A stretch of 64,000 nucleotides of DNA from Zeus faber (Eukaryota > Chordata > Actinopteri > Zeiformes > Zeidae), in assembly GCA_960531495.1 (NCBI GenBank), contig OY482848.1, positions 29,342,708 to 29,406,707 of the forward strand. The letters run 5' to 3'. The number at the start of each line of letters is the position of its first letter. Position 1 is the stretch's first letter. The position numbers were made by a program, and so were the translations under genes. The notes beneath the pieces are model-generated. The model saw only the letters and a list, made by a program, of their open reading frames with translations. It did not search any database and was not told where the DNA came from. Shown here piece by piece: positions 12,284 to 26,463 of the stretch.

Positions 12284-13740
12284 CTGTTGTTTTTATGACA
12301 GATGACTCAAGCGATTTAGGGAGACAGACACACCAAAAGAAACAAAGATGGTGAATAGTTCCTGCTATTTTGCCAATCTGTAAGCACAGGGGGGAAGAAC
12401 TACAATTTGCCTCACTTCAGAAGGCGTCTTGTGGATGAAGTTGGACCCGACAACCGGCAATTAGGAGGTCGAAACTTAGAAGCGGGTGGTCTGAAAGAGC
12501 TCCCTTGCGTCTCCAAATCCTCCCCCATTACAATCCGCAAGAAGAGGATTTAAATGAGGAGGCTCGGGGTGAGTTGGTCTACTGAAGAGAACCTCTGGCT
12601 GCTCTAATCTATTGTTCAGATGAATGGAGAAAAATAAATGGAATAGGCAAAGGGCTTTTTCTGATTAAGCGGTTGCGGCTACAGCATTGATATCTGGTAA
12701 GAGAATGGATGGGAAAACCTCAGACCACGGACACATTGGCGGGACCGGGAGGAGGAGATGGCTGCTTGGCATAATATAGGTATCCATCATTGCTCACACA
12801 CACCCAGGTTAACAGTCTCAGAGGTGCCATGTCCTCGTTCGTAATAAATTCACCACACAAGTCCCTCAGCAAAAGACGGGGGGTGGGGTGGATCAATTCG
12901 AAAGTCGATAAGTTCAGTCATCGTCAATCTATCTCTGCCTTTGCGGTCACTACCTATTTCAATCTCTCTTCCTCCCACTCTTTCCTAATTTTCTCTTTCA
13001 CTCTCACACAGGGATGTGGAAGTTACACCGGGCAATGCACCGAGGCCACAGGACGGAGATAACCATGTTGAATATTAAGAAAGAAGAGAGGAAAAAAAGC
13101 CATGGCAGATGAGAGCGCGCCTATAAAGATACCTAGATATTTTTTTCTTCTCTCTGTATTTTAACCTTCCAAGACAAATCACATAAATAGATTTTCTTCT
13201 CTCCTAATTGTTATTTCCAGTTCAACTTTCATGGAAGTCCATCTCACAGAATGAAATTGTATTATAAAAAAGTAAACGATACAAGACTACAGTAATGCCA
13301 AATGAGGGTGTTATATGGAATTAGTATTTTAGAAGCCATTTCCCAGCACTGCCCTTATCACAGTTCCAGTCTCAAAGGGATTTACACGGCCATATTGAAA
13401 GGGTACATTGACGACACCCCCTCACGTGAAGCCATCAGCTGGACACAGGGTTAGAATTTACAGGGGCGCTTAATGCCAGACTTGACAAGAATCCTACCAC
13501 GGCACGGTAGTGACCACGGCCTTTTTATCCCGTCAAATGTCTGTATCCATTTGGATTATCTTGTAAAGGTGTCAACATGCAGCCGTGTGTGTGCAAAACA
13601 ACATCCAGTGTCGGTCTGCCTGCCTGTCTCCCAGGAGCGTGCACAGGCTTCCACCCAGTAGGGTGAAGTCCATGTGGAGGGGTGTGCCTGTTTGCTTGTA
13701 TGTGTGCATGTTGACTGTATACAAATGATGGATGCAGAGA
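12284..13740. other. Unique-looking sequence
   Basis: No gene or element was recognised. The segment 12330-12700 is complex, non-repetitive sequence. Confidence 0.5.
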
Positions 13741-13750
13741 AATGTGCTTG

Positions 13751-13763
13751 TGCGCGCGCGCGC

Positions 13764-13850
<87 letters not shown>
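13751..13850. repeat. (GC)n(GT)n compound microsatellite
   Basis: A short GC alternation runs into about 43 GT units with two TATG interruptions. The several overlapping His-Thr or Cys-Val open frames here are translations of the repeat. Confidence 0.97.
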
Positions 13851-13851
<1 letters not shown>

Positions 13852-14145
13852 CATTCATAACTCTCCTGAGAATCAGCAGGAGCATTACAGCCCATGAGAA
13901 TGCTGAGCCAGATAACAGAGCTTGACACCAACACACACCATTTTTCTCAGACTTTACCTCATTTGCATAATACACTTTATTAATTTTGAATAGTTTCTCC
14001 GGAGTCGATGTCAAATTAATCAATTAGTTGCCAAATCATGCCCATCCCTATTATGTACATATTGTCTTTTATTATACACACACACACTGTATATATGTAT
14101 ACAGTATGTGCATATTCTAAGTTTGTATGTATATATGTAAAGTGA

Positions 14146-14340
14146 TAATAATAATAATGGCTTTATTTATGTAGCACCTTTAAAAAAACAGTTCACAAAG
14201 TGCTTTGACAGATGAAACAAAAGCAGAGTGCTCAGATCATGAATTTAAAAGGCAAAGGGAAATTAATTAACAGGAATTAAATGAATTCATTAAATTTAAA
14301 AAGCCGATAAAGAGACAATAAAGGGAATAAAGAGACAGAG
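14146..14340 (-). repeat. LINE-type 3' end with ATT tail
   Basis: On the minus strand this reads as a 3' end (CACTTTGTGAACTG, then AGGTGCTACATAAATAAAGC) followed by ATT repeats, a common truncated fish retroposon tail. The upstream boundary is approximate. Confidence 0.5.
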
Positions 14341-14478
14341 GTTTAGTGTTTATTGTTCACTTTTAGGTTTGTTTTTTATCTATCTATTGCAAAATACATA
14401 TTTTTAGTACCATACGGTTTGTACTGTTCACTGTATCTGCCCTGCTACAAAGAGAGCACACCTACTTCTGCACAATTG

Positions 14479-14480
<2 letters not shown>

Positions 14481-14524
<44 letters not shown>

Positions 14525-14570
14525 ATGCATGTGTGTGTGTGTGTGTGTTTGGTGGTGGTGGTGGTGGGGG
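14481..14570. repeat. (GT)n microsatellite followed by (GGT)n
   Basis: About 33 GT units with a GCATGCAT interruption are followed by GGT repeats and a G7 run. Confidence 0.95.
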
Positions 14571-15416
14571 GACTCTGGCTGAGGCTATAAATATTCTTAG
14601 GAGATTAGAGGGTGTGGTCACAGGCAGACTGGCTTCACACTACAACCTTTACACCACGGTGTGGGGTCGACACCTCCTGCGATAAATATTAAGCCTAAAC
14701 CTAAACCCTCACACCTGTACAAACCCCATAAACTGGTGTTAATATTTATCTTCTTTGGGTGCTGAATTTGAACCGCATTGTTACATTACACGGTGTATAT
14801 TGATTTATCGAGCTGTAACAATTATGACATCATTGCCCATTCATCCCCAACCAAAATTCTGTGATCTTAACAATATTTATAGTGTGAGTCTTATTTGTTA
14901 AATTACAGTTTTGGTATATCATACTTTAAATTGACACAAAATTCAATGTGATTAACGTCAACTGGATTTGTTCACATGAGATTTTGAACATATAAGCGGA
15001 TATTGTGATATGGAGTCGATAAATGAATATACTTCCTTATGATTATCATAAAAATAAATTCTGCAGTAGGCTTAGTGCTATTTCATGGAACAGCATTTAT
15101 GAAGATCAAAGGTGCAATCATTTATATCGGTGTCTAAATTTACAGCTCAAAATAGCTTATCACAAGAAACATGTTTACCTTACCTACAATGAATGTATAA
15201 AGTGGAACTCTCAGCTAGTATGTTGTAATAGCAGCTGCCTTTTTTCTGTGTTGACAAAGACCTTTACCTTTTCGACAAAGTAGTCGGCCGTACCTTATCT
15301 AACAACAAAATGATGAAACTTTACCTTGGAAAAGAAATAAAAATACCGCTCTTCCAGTGGTATGAATGGTTGATAGTGATGTATTCATTTTGTGGTTACA
15401 TTAAATAGTTCATAGT
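14571..15416. other. Unique-looking AT-rich sequence
   Basis: I see no gene, element or strong repeat here. Confidence 0.5.
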
Positions 15417-15690
15417 AAATGGTAAAATGGTAAATGGACTGCATCTTTTAAAGCGCTTTTCCAGTCTTGCGACCTCTCAAAGCGCTTTACAATACACGCC
15501 TCACATTCACCCATTCGCACATACATTCATACGTCGATGGCAGCGACAACCATGCAAGGTGCACACCAGCTCATGGAGAGCACTTCAGGGTTCAGTGTCG
15601 TGCTCAAGGACACTTTGACGTGCCGCCAGGAGGAACAGGGGATCGAACCAGGAACCCTCTGATTACTTGACGACCCGCTCTAAGAGAGTG
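15417..15690 (-). mobile_element. tRNA-derived SINE
   Basis: Read on the minus strand, the element begins with a tRNA-like head carrying a box B-like GGTTCGATCCC (complement of 15637-15647). A body (AAAGTGTCCTTGAGCACGAC) follows, and it ends in TTGTAAAGCGCTTTGAGAGG and a TTTACC-repeat tail. This architecture and the CGCTTT tail are those of a very common teleost SINE. The copy is diverged and the head end is approximate. Confidence 0.75.
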
Positions 15691-16440
15691 TCCCCATTAT
15701 GCACAGTGTTTTTTTTATGTTTTCCTCAATAAGGAAATTTAGTTAAATATAATCCACCCAAAATAAATGTTTTTATCTGCTTTATTTAGAGGAACGGACA
15801 TGCAATCGCCCATGATCGCTTCCTCTCCAAGGTCTCCATTACGCATGAAGAGGGAGACAGGGGCTTAAATTGCGCCCCGACTGAGTCCTCAGAGGACACA
15901 CAGAAGACCGAAAACATACTTGTTTTTATGCAAAAAGTGGGGGTGGGGCTATTTTAAAGGTTTTTTTATGAACTAAACCCATTTGTCCTTAATTGCTTTT
16001 AATATACTTTTCACATGTTGCATGCTACAAATAACTGCCAGTTAGAATGTTTGTATGACGTTATCAGCTGTGAAAACTTTACAACCCGCCTCTTTTGTCT
16101 GATTGGCTCAGCGACCATAATGTGACAGTGACGAACACAGCTGTTGTTTGGCTCTTACCAAAAAGGAGAAGGCGAGTCAGGGGAGGAAAGTGGCGGCGCG
16201 TCATACAGAGGATTGTAAGCGGCGCGCTGCAAACGATAATGTTTAGTGAAGGCACGTGTGGTGCACCGGAAGGCAGATATTTCAATCAGCAGCTCAGGCA
16301 TGGCACCGAAATGAGGCACCAAAATCTGCGTTGTTACGGGTTGTGTACCAAACCCAAACATCCCGCGCATGAACATGTTTGATTCAGAGTGTGCACGGAG
16401 AGGAGGCACTATTCACAAACCGATCCGTTGTTAATGTGTT

Positions 16441-16485
<45 letters not shown>

Positions 16486-17204
16486 GAGCGAGAGAGAGAG
16501 AGAGAGCAGTGGCAAGGAGGGGCTGAATGAATCAATGCACTTTGTGCAGCTCTACAATGCAATACAATTTTACCCATTTAATAGTAAATAAAAATTCAGA
16601 ATCAATATGTGGCAGTCAATGTTGATATTGTGGTGGGCCGCCACAAATAAGTCAATGTATGGGAAACTGCTATACATCAGGCAAAGACACGCTGAACACC
16701 TTGTCTGTCTATGTATGTCCGTTCATTTGAGTGTATATGCCTTTCTCTGTGTGAGATAGGTGTGTATCTGTTTTGCATGTTTATTTAAGTGTATGTCTAC
16801 TGTATGTAAATGTTTCCTGTGTTTGCGTTCTGAAGTCAAATGGCGGCAGAAATTGGTGTATCCTGTTTTGCCGGAGAGAGGGAACAGGCCTTCCCTCCCA
16901 CAGCTTTTAACTTAAATAAACAGAGCTCCAAAATCAGAGGCTTAACACCGAACTCAACACTTAGGGGTTTAAACTGCGGTGGTGTTTACTGCATTTAGAT
17001 TATATTTTTTATTCAACCATCACGCTGGATATGACCATGGGTTACAATACAGGACAATAATAATAATAATAATAATAATGATAATAATACACTTTAGTGA
17101 ATGTATTCACACGGGCGCTAATTATGGATGGAGGGATAAAGCAGATCTAAGGTCTCCTATAGCCTTCTCTCCTCCCCTCCCGTGATAAGCAAGATCTGAT
17201 GCGA
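15691..17204. other. Mixed sequence with a GA microsatellite and a CpG-rich patch
   Basis: The 16080-16400 patch is CpG-rich and includes GATTGGCT (a CCAAT-type box) and paired GGCACC/GGCACC motifs; it resembles the 5' region of a fish hAT element more than a host promoter, but this is a guess. A GA tract lies at 16446-16506 and a TAA tract near 17055-17090. No gene was recognised. Confidence 0.45.
16446..16506. repeat. (GA)n microsatellite
   Basis: About 30 GA units with two GC interruptions. Confidence 0.95.
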
Positions 17205-17205
17205 A

Positions 17206-17446
17206 TCTGCTGTGCATGCACGAAGACACTTTCACTCTTGTAGTGTAAGTATAAGTACTGATAACACGCTTAGTATTTTCCAAATTAGAGGTTTTTTTAT
17301 TTGATCGTCGGCGCCCATACACGAAAATTAATTAAATGGGTTTTATTTCTATAAAAAAACAAAGAAAGCAAAACAACAGTTGGGCAAGTAATGTAATTGA
17401 CCCAACCCCATGTAACACTGGTAACACCCATAACCACGGCAACCCT
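17206..17446. repeat. Two-copy dispersed repeat, copy A
   Basis: This segment, from CTGCTGTGCATGCAC to CCACGGCAACCCTG, matches 26223-26463 in the same orientation, with many substitutions and small indels. Shared landmarks in order are GAAGACACTTTCACT, GCTTAGTATTTT, CGAAAAT, AAATGGG, GAAAGCAAAACAA and AAGTAATGTAAT. The outside flanks do not match. I do not recognise the family; no terminal repeats are evident. Confidence 0.85.
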
Positions 17447-17580
17447 GTTTTACATTATATTATTTTAAATATTATTTTTATATTTATATTGAACACCCTC
17501 TCCACACAAAAAGGGAGTGCCCACGACTACATTTAATTTTAGGTTAACAGAATAAAGTTTACCTCATAGTTGTATAGCCT

Positions 17581-17670
17581 CTAAGTAAGGGATAATGTGC
17601 AGTCTGCCTGACATTATTGCAAAATAACCCCCGACATGGTGATCCCGGCTGCACATTATCCCGCTTATTA
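17581..17670. repeat. Compact 90-bp inverted repeat (hairpin)
   Basis: Arms of about 22 bp, CTAAGTAAGGGATAATGTGC and the near-complement of AATAAGCGGGATAATGTGCAG, enclose 46 bp. The inner 14 bp (GGGATAATGTGCAG) are perfectly complementary. It may be a very short MITE or a structured element. Confidence 0.85.
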
Positions 17671-18471
17671 AATGTCTACTTACTAAATAAAATAACACAG
17701 ACTGAATATTGATTTGAAATGATTTCATGACTAGTATGGCGAGTCTTATAACTAGTATGCGTAGGGCAGCGGTGCAATAGGCCAGTGCAACTGTGACACT
17801 ATTCGCCCTGTGAAAAATTGCGTAACACATCAGGACTAACCTATTTGCTGTAATTAATGTGAAATTGGACACATCTGCATTAAACTCCAAGTTTTCCATT
17901 GTTGCTTCTATGTAGCTAGTGTTAAACCACACTGGGAACTACTGATCAATGCAAATGGAGTATTCCACAGAGGCGTAACAATGACAATGACTACAACTAT
18001 GTAAATAACTATGTAAACTCATTTAAACTTTAAGCCTCAGTTTTTGCTAGATAGATTCCAAAACAAATAGGGAAATACTTCAAAACATGAAAAGCAATAA
18101 TATCCAGAATTTCCACCCCTGGAAATCAATAAAGTGATGTTGTATGGTATCTAAATAATAGCCAGTGAACAACCAATGCAATACATTTGCCTTTGTCACG
18201 CCGTATGCCCAAACCCATAAACATTCAGCAAATTAATATTTAAACACTTAAATAGCACATGAAAGAAGTAAGCAACTTCCATTCCTATCGCACAGCCTCG
18301 TCTTGAGCGGGGCGTGGCATATTCAAGGAAATAAGGTCGGCAGGTATTGACACGCGTTGCTCTTGTGTTGACCTTTAGTCGAGTCATTCCAGTTTGCATT
18401 TCACCTCCTGCCAGGTTCGCAAACTCTCCACCCCTCTGACACTGACGCAGGCTAAGGTCACCCCGAAAATA
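17671..18471. other. Unique-looking sequence
   Basis: Nothing assignable was seen between the hairpin and the Tc1-like element. Confidence 0.5.
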
Positions 18472-18473
18472 TA

Positions 18474-22001
<3,528 letters not shown>

Positions 22002-22300
22002 TGCCATTCTTTCTTATTTATTCAAAATAATTTTTTATGTAAATCACACTTTCATGTTTTTGTTATTATTTTTTCTCCTCCACAAATACCATTTATTCAA
22101 ATTCCAGCAGTTCAGTTCAGGTCAAAGCCATAGCATTTTCCCCTTTGGTCCTCCATGATAATATGCAAATCTTATAATATGCAATATGTAAATACTCTTC
22201 TTACATTTTAGGATTTAGTCTCACATCTCTTAGATTACCTTCATAAAAAAGGATAAATAATATTGACTATAGGCATTGTCCAAACATGGCAATATTGATA

Positions 22301-22319
22301 AGATATACCGCCCAGCCCC
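22301..22319. mobile_element. Isolated hAT-type terminus
   Basis: AGATATACCGCCCAGCCCC is close to the terminal sequence of fish hAT MITEs (complement GGGGCTGGGCGGTAT). The opposite end was not found, so this is a truncated remnant. Confidence 0.35.
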
Positions 22320-23439
22320 CCAGTGCTCATGAGATGCAGTGAGGTGGAATCGAATCCAGTAAATTTGTAGAGAGACCCGTCATGTAGCAAAAGCAACAGT
22401 AGAAAAGAAAAAAAGCTCTAAACTGGGCTTCAATTGTTTTCTGTTCTGTATGGACAGAACAACCCTCAGAGCTGTGTGCCGGTGGAGCTGAAAGAGCAAA
22501 ATCAAGTGGATTTATTATCCCCGGGTACATTCACGCATTCATCACTTACCAAAATTTGCCTTTTTAAGGGCTTCCCGGGCCCAATTTAAAACTGCAGCCA
22601 AATTAACTTGAACGTTCACTTCCAATTTAATTGTTCCCAAGGGGAAAGTCTTTGTGCAAACAGGCATTAAAAAAGAAGACAGATAGAAACAAGGTGCATT
22701 GGTGCCTAATTGCCTTGCCTTGAGAAACACCAACACCCCCCCAAACACAAAAATCACTAATAATGAAGAATAGACATCTACAATCTTTTCACATTTCCAG
22801 TCTTTCGATCGGCGATAGACCGCCATGGCCGCCATAAGACAGACTAGATGAATGTGGACATATTCAGATACAGACAGGCTGTAATTGTCAGATCTTGGCA
22901 AGGCAGCAAAACGCTGTGTTACTGATAAACGGAGTGGACGAGACAAGGTGATTTGTGTCGTAAATGGAATTTTCCATATTTCCCACTTCTGTCCTGTATG
23001 TGGAATCGTCTTAAGCCATAACACCCACACATACACACATACATACAACTCAATCATCTCACCATTGGCGTTGCCAGGGCCACTAGGTAGCAATCAATTT
23101 GCCAATCTATCAAGGTTCAATGAATCAGAACAGAGACCCAAGACAAACCAGGGTTCCGCAGAAGGATTTAAATGCCAAAACGAAACGTTGCTATCAAGCA
23201 ACTATGCAGTAAAGCAACAAGTAGTCATTCAACAAATGATTTTTGCCGTCTTGTAAAGACATTGAGCTTAAATACCTGACCCCGTGAACCCTATTTCCAA
23301 ACAAATGAGGTGAGCAAAATATGGTGAAAACAACATTTCCGGTTGGCGGGCCAGATTTCACATTACATTAAATCATCCGCATATCCATAAACAGCTCCCA
23401 AGAGTTTAATCAAAGTACGCTACTCGGATCTCATTGGTT

Positions 23440-23650
23440 CAGATTCAGATTCATACTTTATTGTCCTCAATAGAGGAACATTGTTCCCACAGATGGCACA
23501 AGATGAAAAGCCAAGCAACAACACAACACTTGGCGCTTATGCATAAAATACACAGCACAGAAGAGATGTCAACCTAGAAATCTAAGTCCATTGTTATTTA
23601 CAATTTGTTGAGGGCATTAATGGCCAAGGACACAAAAGGGCCAAAAGGGT
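23440..23650 (-). repeat. LINE-like 3' end with GAATCT tail
   Basis: On the minus strand the sequence ends CTATTGAGGACAATAAAGTA followed by GAATCTGAATCTGAA, typical of L2/Rex-type LINE tails. Its upstream limit is approximate. Confidence 0.5.
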
Positions 23651-25252
23651 TGCCAAGGGTTCTTTGAAGAATGAAGTCAGGCAATAGACACTGCAAAACC
23701 CCACTCAGAGAGCCTGAACGACCCAGGGGGTGGGAGACTTTTAGGCCGAACGATCACCACCACCACTACAAAAGCAAAATCTCAAGGAGGAAGGTAAAAA
23801 TCCCCTCCCTCCACAGATCTTTGTTGGACAAGGTGAGAAAGATCCCTTATTAGAAATACGCTGCGCGTTTGACTCATACTCTCATTGAAAACACTCAAGT
23901 ATTTTCAGTCTGGGTGATATGATGATGGATCGCTAATTTGGCTTCCAAAGGTCGATCGCAGGGTTGAAGTCCAATGCTGGATGGAGAACACTAAAAGATC
24001 TATATTCCTGTTTTTCTGTTCCTTTGACCAGGTGTTTGTGCGCGTGTGTTTACAAATATGGCCACGGGTTGTGTGTTCGCATAAAGACTGATAGCTGACA
24101 GGGAAGCTAAGTGGAGCTGACAGACTGGCTGGGAGGGAGCTAGACGGATGGGATGGAAAGAGGAGAGAGGAGAAGAGGGGAAGAGCTGCAGCTGGAGGAG
24201 GAGGAGGCAGAGCGCGAGCAGCGCAGAGGATTCTGGGAGCCGGGGTGGTCGTGATAAAGACGGGCTGCATTCAGTCTGACACGTAGATACAAGGGTGCAT
24301 AAACAGGCCGACGCATAAGACAGACACACACGAAGACCACTTTCAAACTATTTCCTGCCTTTCCCCTCAGCACGTTATTTACCAGAAGAAAACCCATTTA
24401 TTTTGGGTTTATTTTTATTCCCCGACAGACGGATAAGAAATCATCCACAGTTGTAGCCATCCTGACTCCTGTGTGTTGTGATTACGTTAGCCTGAGCTCC
24501 CTGTAGCATCGGCTCAGCTGCACAGGAAGTGTTCCACTAGTACCAGATCTGATTGCTGATAGGAGCCGCAGTGAGCTCAAAGCAAGCGAGGCTTAGATAT
24601 ACATACCATAGGCTACTGGATATCAGAGGGTGCACTCTAGGCTGTTTTTTTTGTTTTGTTTTTTTTGGTTAAAATGACTCAGTAATATCTGCACTATTAA
24701 AAGGCATATGCATTGGCCGTCTGTTGATAGCGGAGAAGCTGGCAAACTATTGTCGGCAAACACAAAACTATTTCCATTCTTTTTGAGTAAATTAAGATGT
24801 GACAAAGCAAAAACACGTATCATCATCCTCGCCTAGAACATATTCTCAGTTAGAAAGTCAAAAATACCATTTCAGCATAACCAAGATTACCGAGATCCCA
24901 TGAACAATCTGCACCTGAATCTTGAATTCATATTTGCCCCACATCGCCCTGACTCTGCAGCTACTATGTTTAAGTCAAAGGTTTAAGTTAGATTGTGGAG
25001 AGGGTTTGTGCTGAATCAATAAATAAATCAAAAAACTTTATTTTCAATTTAGTTGCAAGGATCGCAATTCGTTGGCATGGTGTTCCATTCACTCAAGAGA
25101 TTGGGGCATAGATTGAAGCAATGGTACAGCTGCTCACATTTTGACTGGATAAAAAGATGTGCGGTTTGGGATAATTGAAGAGCCATATGTGTATTGTGTA
25201 CAGGTAGAGAGGAGACGATAGAGAAGAATCAAAAGTTTGGCGAGGAAGGAGA

Positions 25253-25330
25253 TCAAGATTCAAGATGTTTGTTTATCACATACATACAGTATACATACAA
25301 GGATACATAAATGCAGATCCATAGGTCAAC
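25253..25330 (-). repeat. LINE-like 3' end
   Basis: On the minus strand this ends TATGTGATAAACAAACATCT then TGAATCTTGATC. It is of the same kind as the tail at 10725. Confidence 0.35.
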
Positions 25331-26222
25331 AGGCCGCTCTGATCCTCAGCGGTCTTGGATCCCACCTGGGCGCCACCAGCACCAATGGCTTTGTCACTCG
25401 GACGTGGCCTATACAATTCTCTATTAAATACTGCCGCGTTCAAAAGTGTGGTTATCAAACAAAAAGCTATGGAACCACAGCCATCATTTGAGTGGTGTTT
25501 GATCCTTTTCGTTTGTAGACCGTTTGTAAACAATCAGTTTTTTCTCCCATCCAAGTGTCATCGCCAAGTGTCAAACTAAACACAACCATAACTACAGATG
25601 AATAGCTACAATTACCCCCCGAAAGAAAATGTTTTGAGCCTTTGTCGTCAAACAATAACACTGCGCTCAGAAAACACTGATGCGCTAATTTTTGGAATAA
25701 AACACAACGTTCACTTACATAATCACAGGCTTCATTACAGCCGAAGAGTGGAGCAGCACAAAAGCAAAGCGACGCTTGAAGGGAAACATGGCAACACAAT
25801 GGAATCACGCTAGCAAGTGAAAGTGACAGCGACAGAGAAAGTTGGAAGGGGAGAGAGTGGCAGAAGTGAGGGGACTCGCCATCAGCGAAAAGGCAAATGT
25901 GACATTTGGGATGGAAATGATTGATTTATTCGGCGTGAGGTTGCGTCTGTGGTTGAGCAGCCATCATTCTAACCAAGTGAGGTTCCCACTTCAAAAGGCA
26001 AGATCCTACCCACCACCCTACATATGAAGGAAGCAGCGTTGGCGATTCATGGGGACTGGACCTGGACCTTCCCTCAACGGCACAAGATTCGAATGGAGTA
26101 AGTTCCAGACGCCCGATTGGACGGTTCGCCAAATCGTCCAGTCATACGGCATCACGGTACACAGCAAGCCATCAACAAAATGGCAGTACTGTACGTATGC
26201 CACGCTGAGGACTTTGCTTTGA

Positions 26223-26463
26223 CTCTGCTGTGCATGCACAAAGACACTTTCACTTCCAGTTCTGTAGCGTCAGACTGAGTATTGATAACATGCTTAGTAT
26301 TTTACAAATTCAACCCCCCTCCCCATTTGATGAACCTTAGTGCTGATACTCGAAAATGAACTAAATGGGCTTTATATATATATGAAAGCAAAACAATGAT
26401 GGGAAAGTAATGTAATCGTGTACGCCTGAACACCAGGTAACACCAGTAACGCCGCGGCAACAC
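26223..26463. repeat. Two-copy dispersed repeat, copy B
   Basis: This is the same-orientation partner of 17206-17446, with the same ordered landmarks (TGTGCATGCAC, GACACTTTCACT, GCTTAGTATTTT, AAATGGGCTTTAT, GAAAGCAAAACAA). It begins abruptly after CTCTGC and loses similarity after GGCAACAC. Confidence 0.85.

Larger units (their letters stand above)
22320..26222. other. Mostly unique sequence with LINE tails
   Basis: LINE-like 3' ends lie near 23440 and 25253 and are listed separately. The rest shows no recognisable gene; 24140-24560 is relatively GC-rich. Confidence 0.5.

Noticed and set aside
13525-14023. Long open frames of His-Thr and Cys-Val repeats
   Set aside because: They are translations of a GT/AC microsatellite. 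The same applies at 14353-14685, 20475-20831, 21745-22158 and 30986-31333.
15417-15690. tRNA gene from the GGTTCGATCCC motif
   Set aside because: The motif is box B of a SINE; no cloverleaf could be built. The same holds for the element at 46182.
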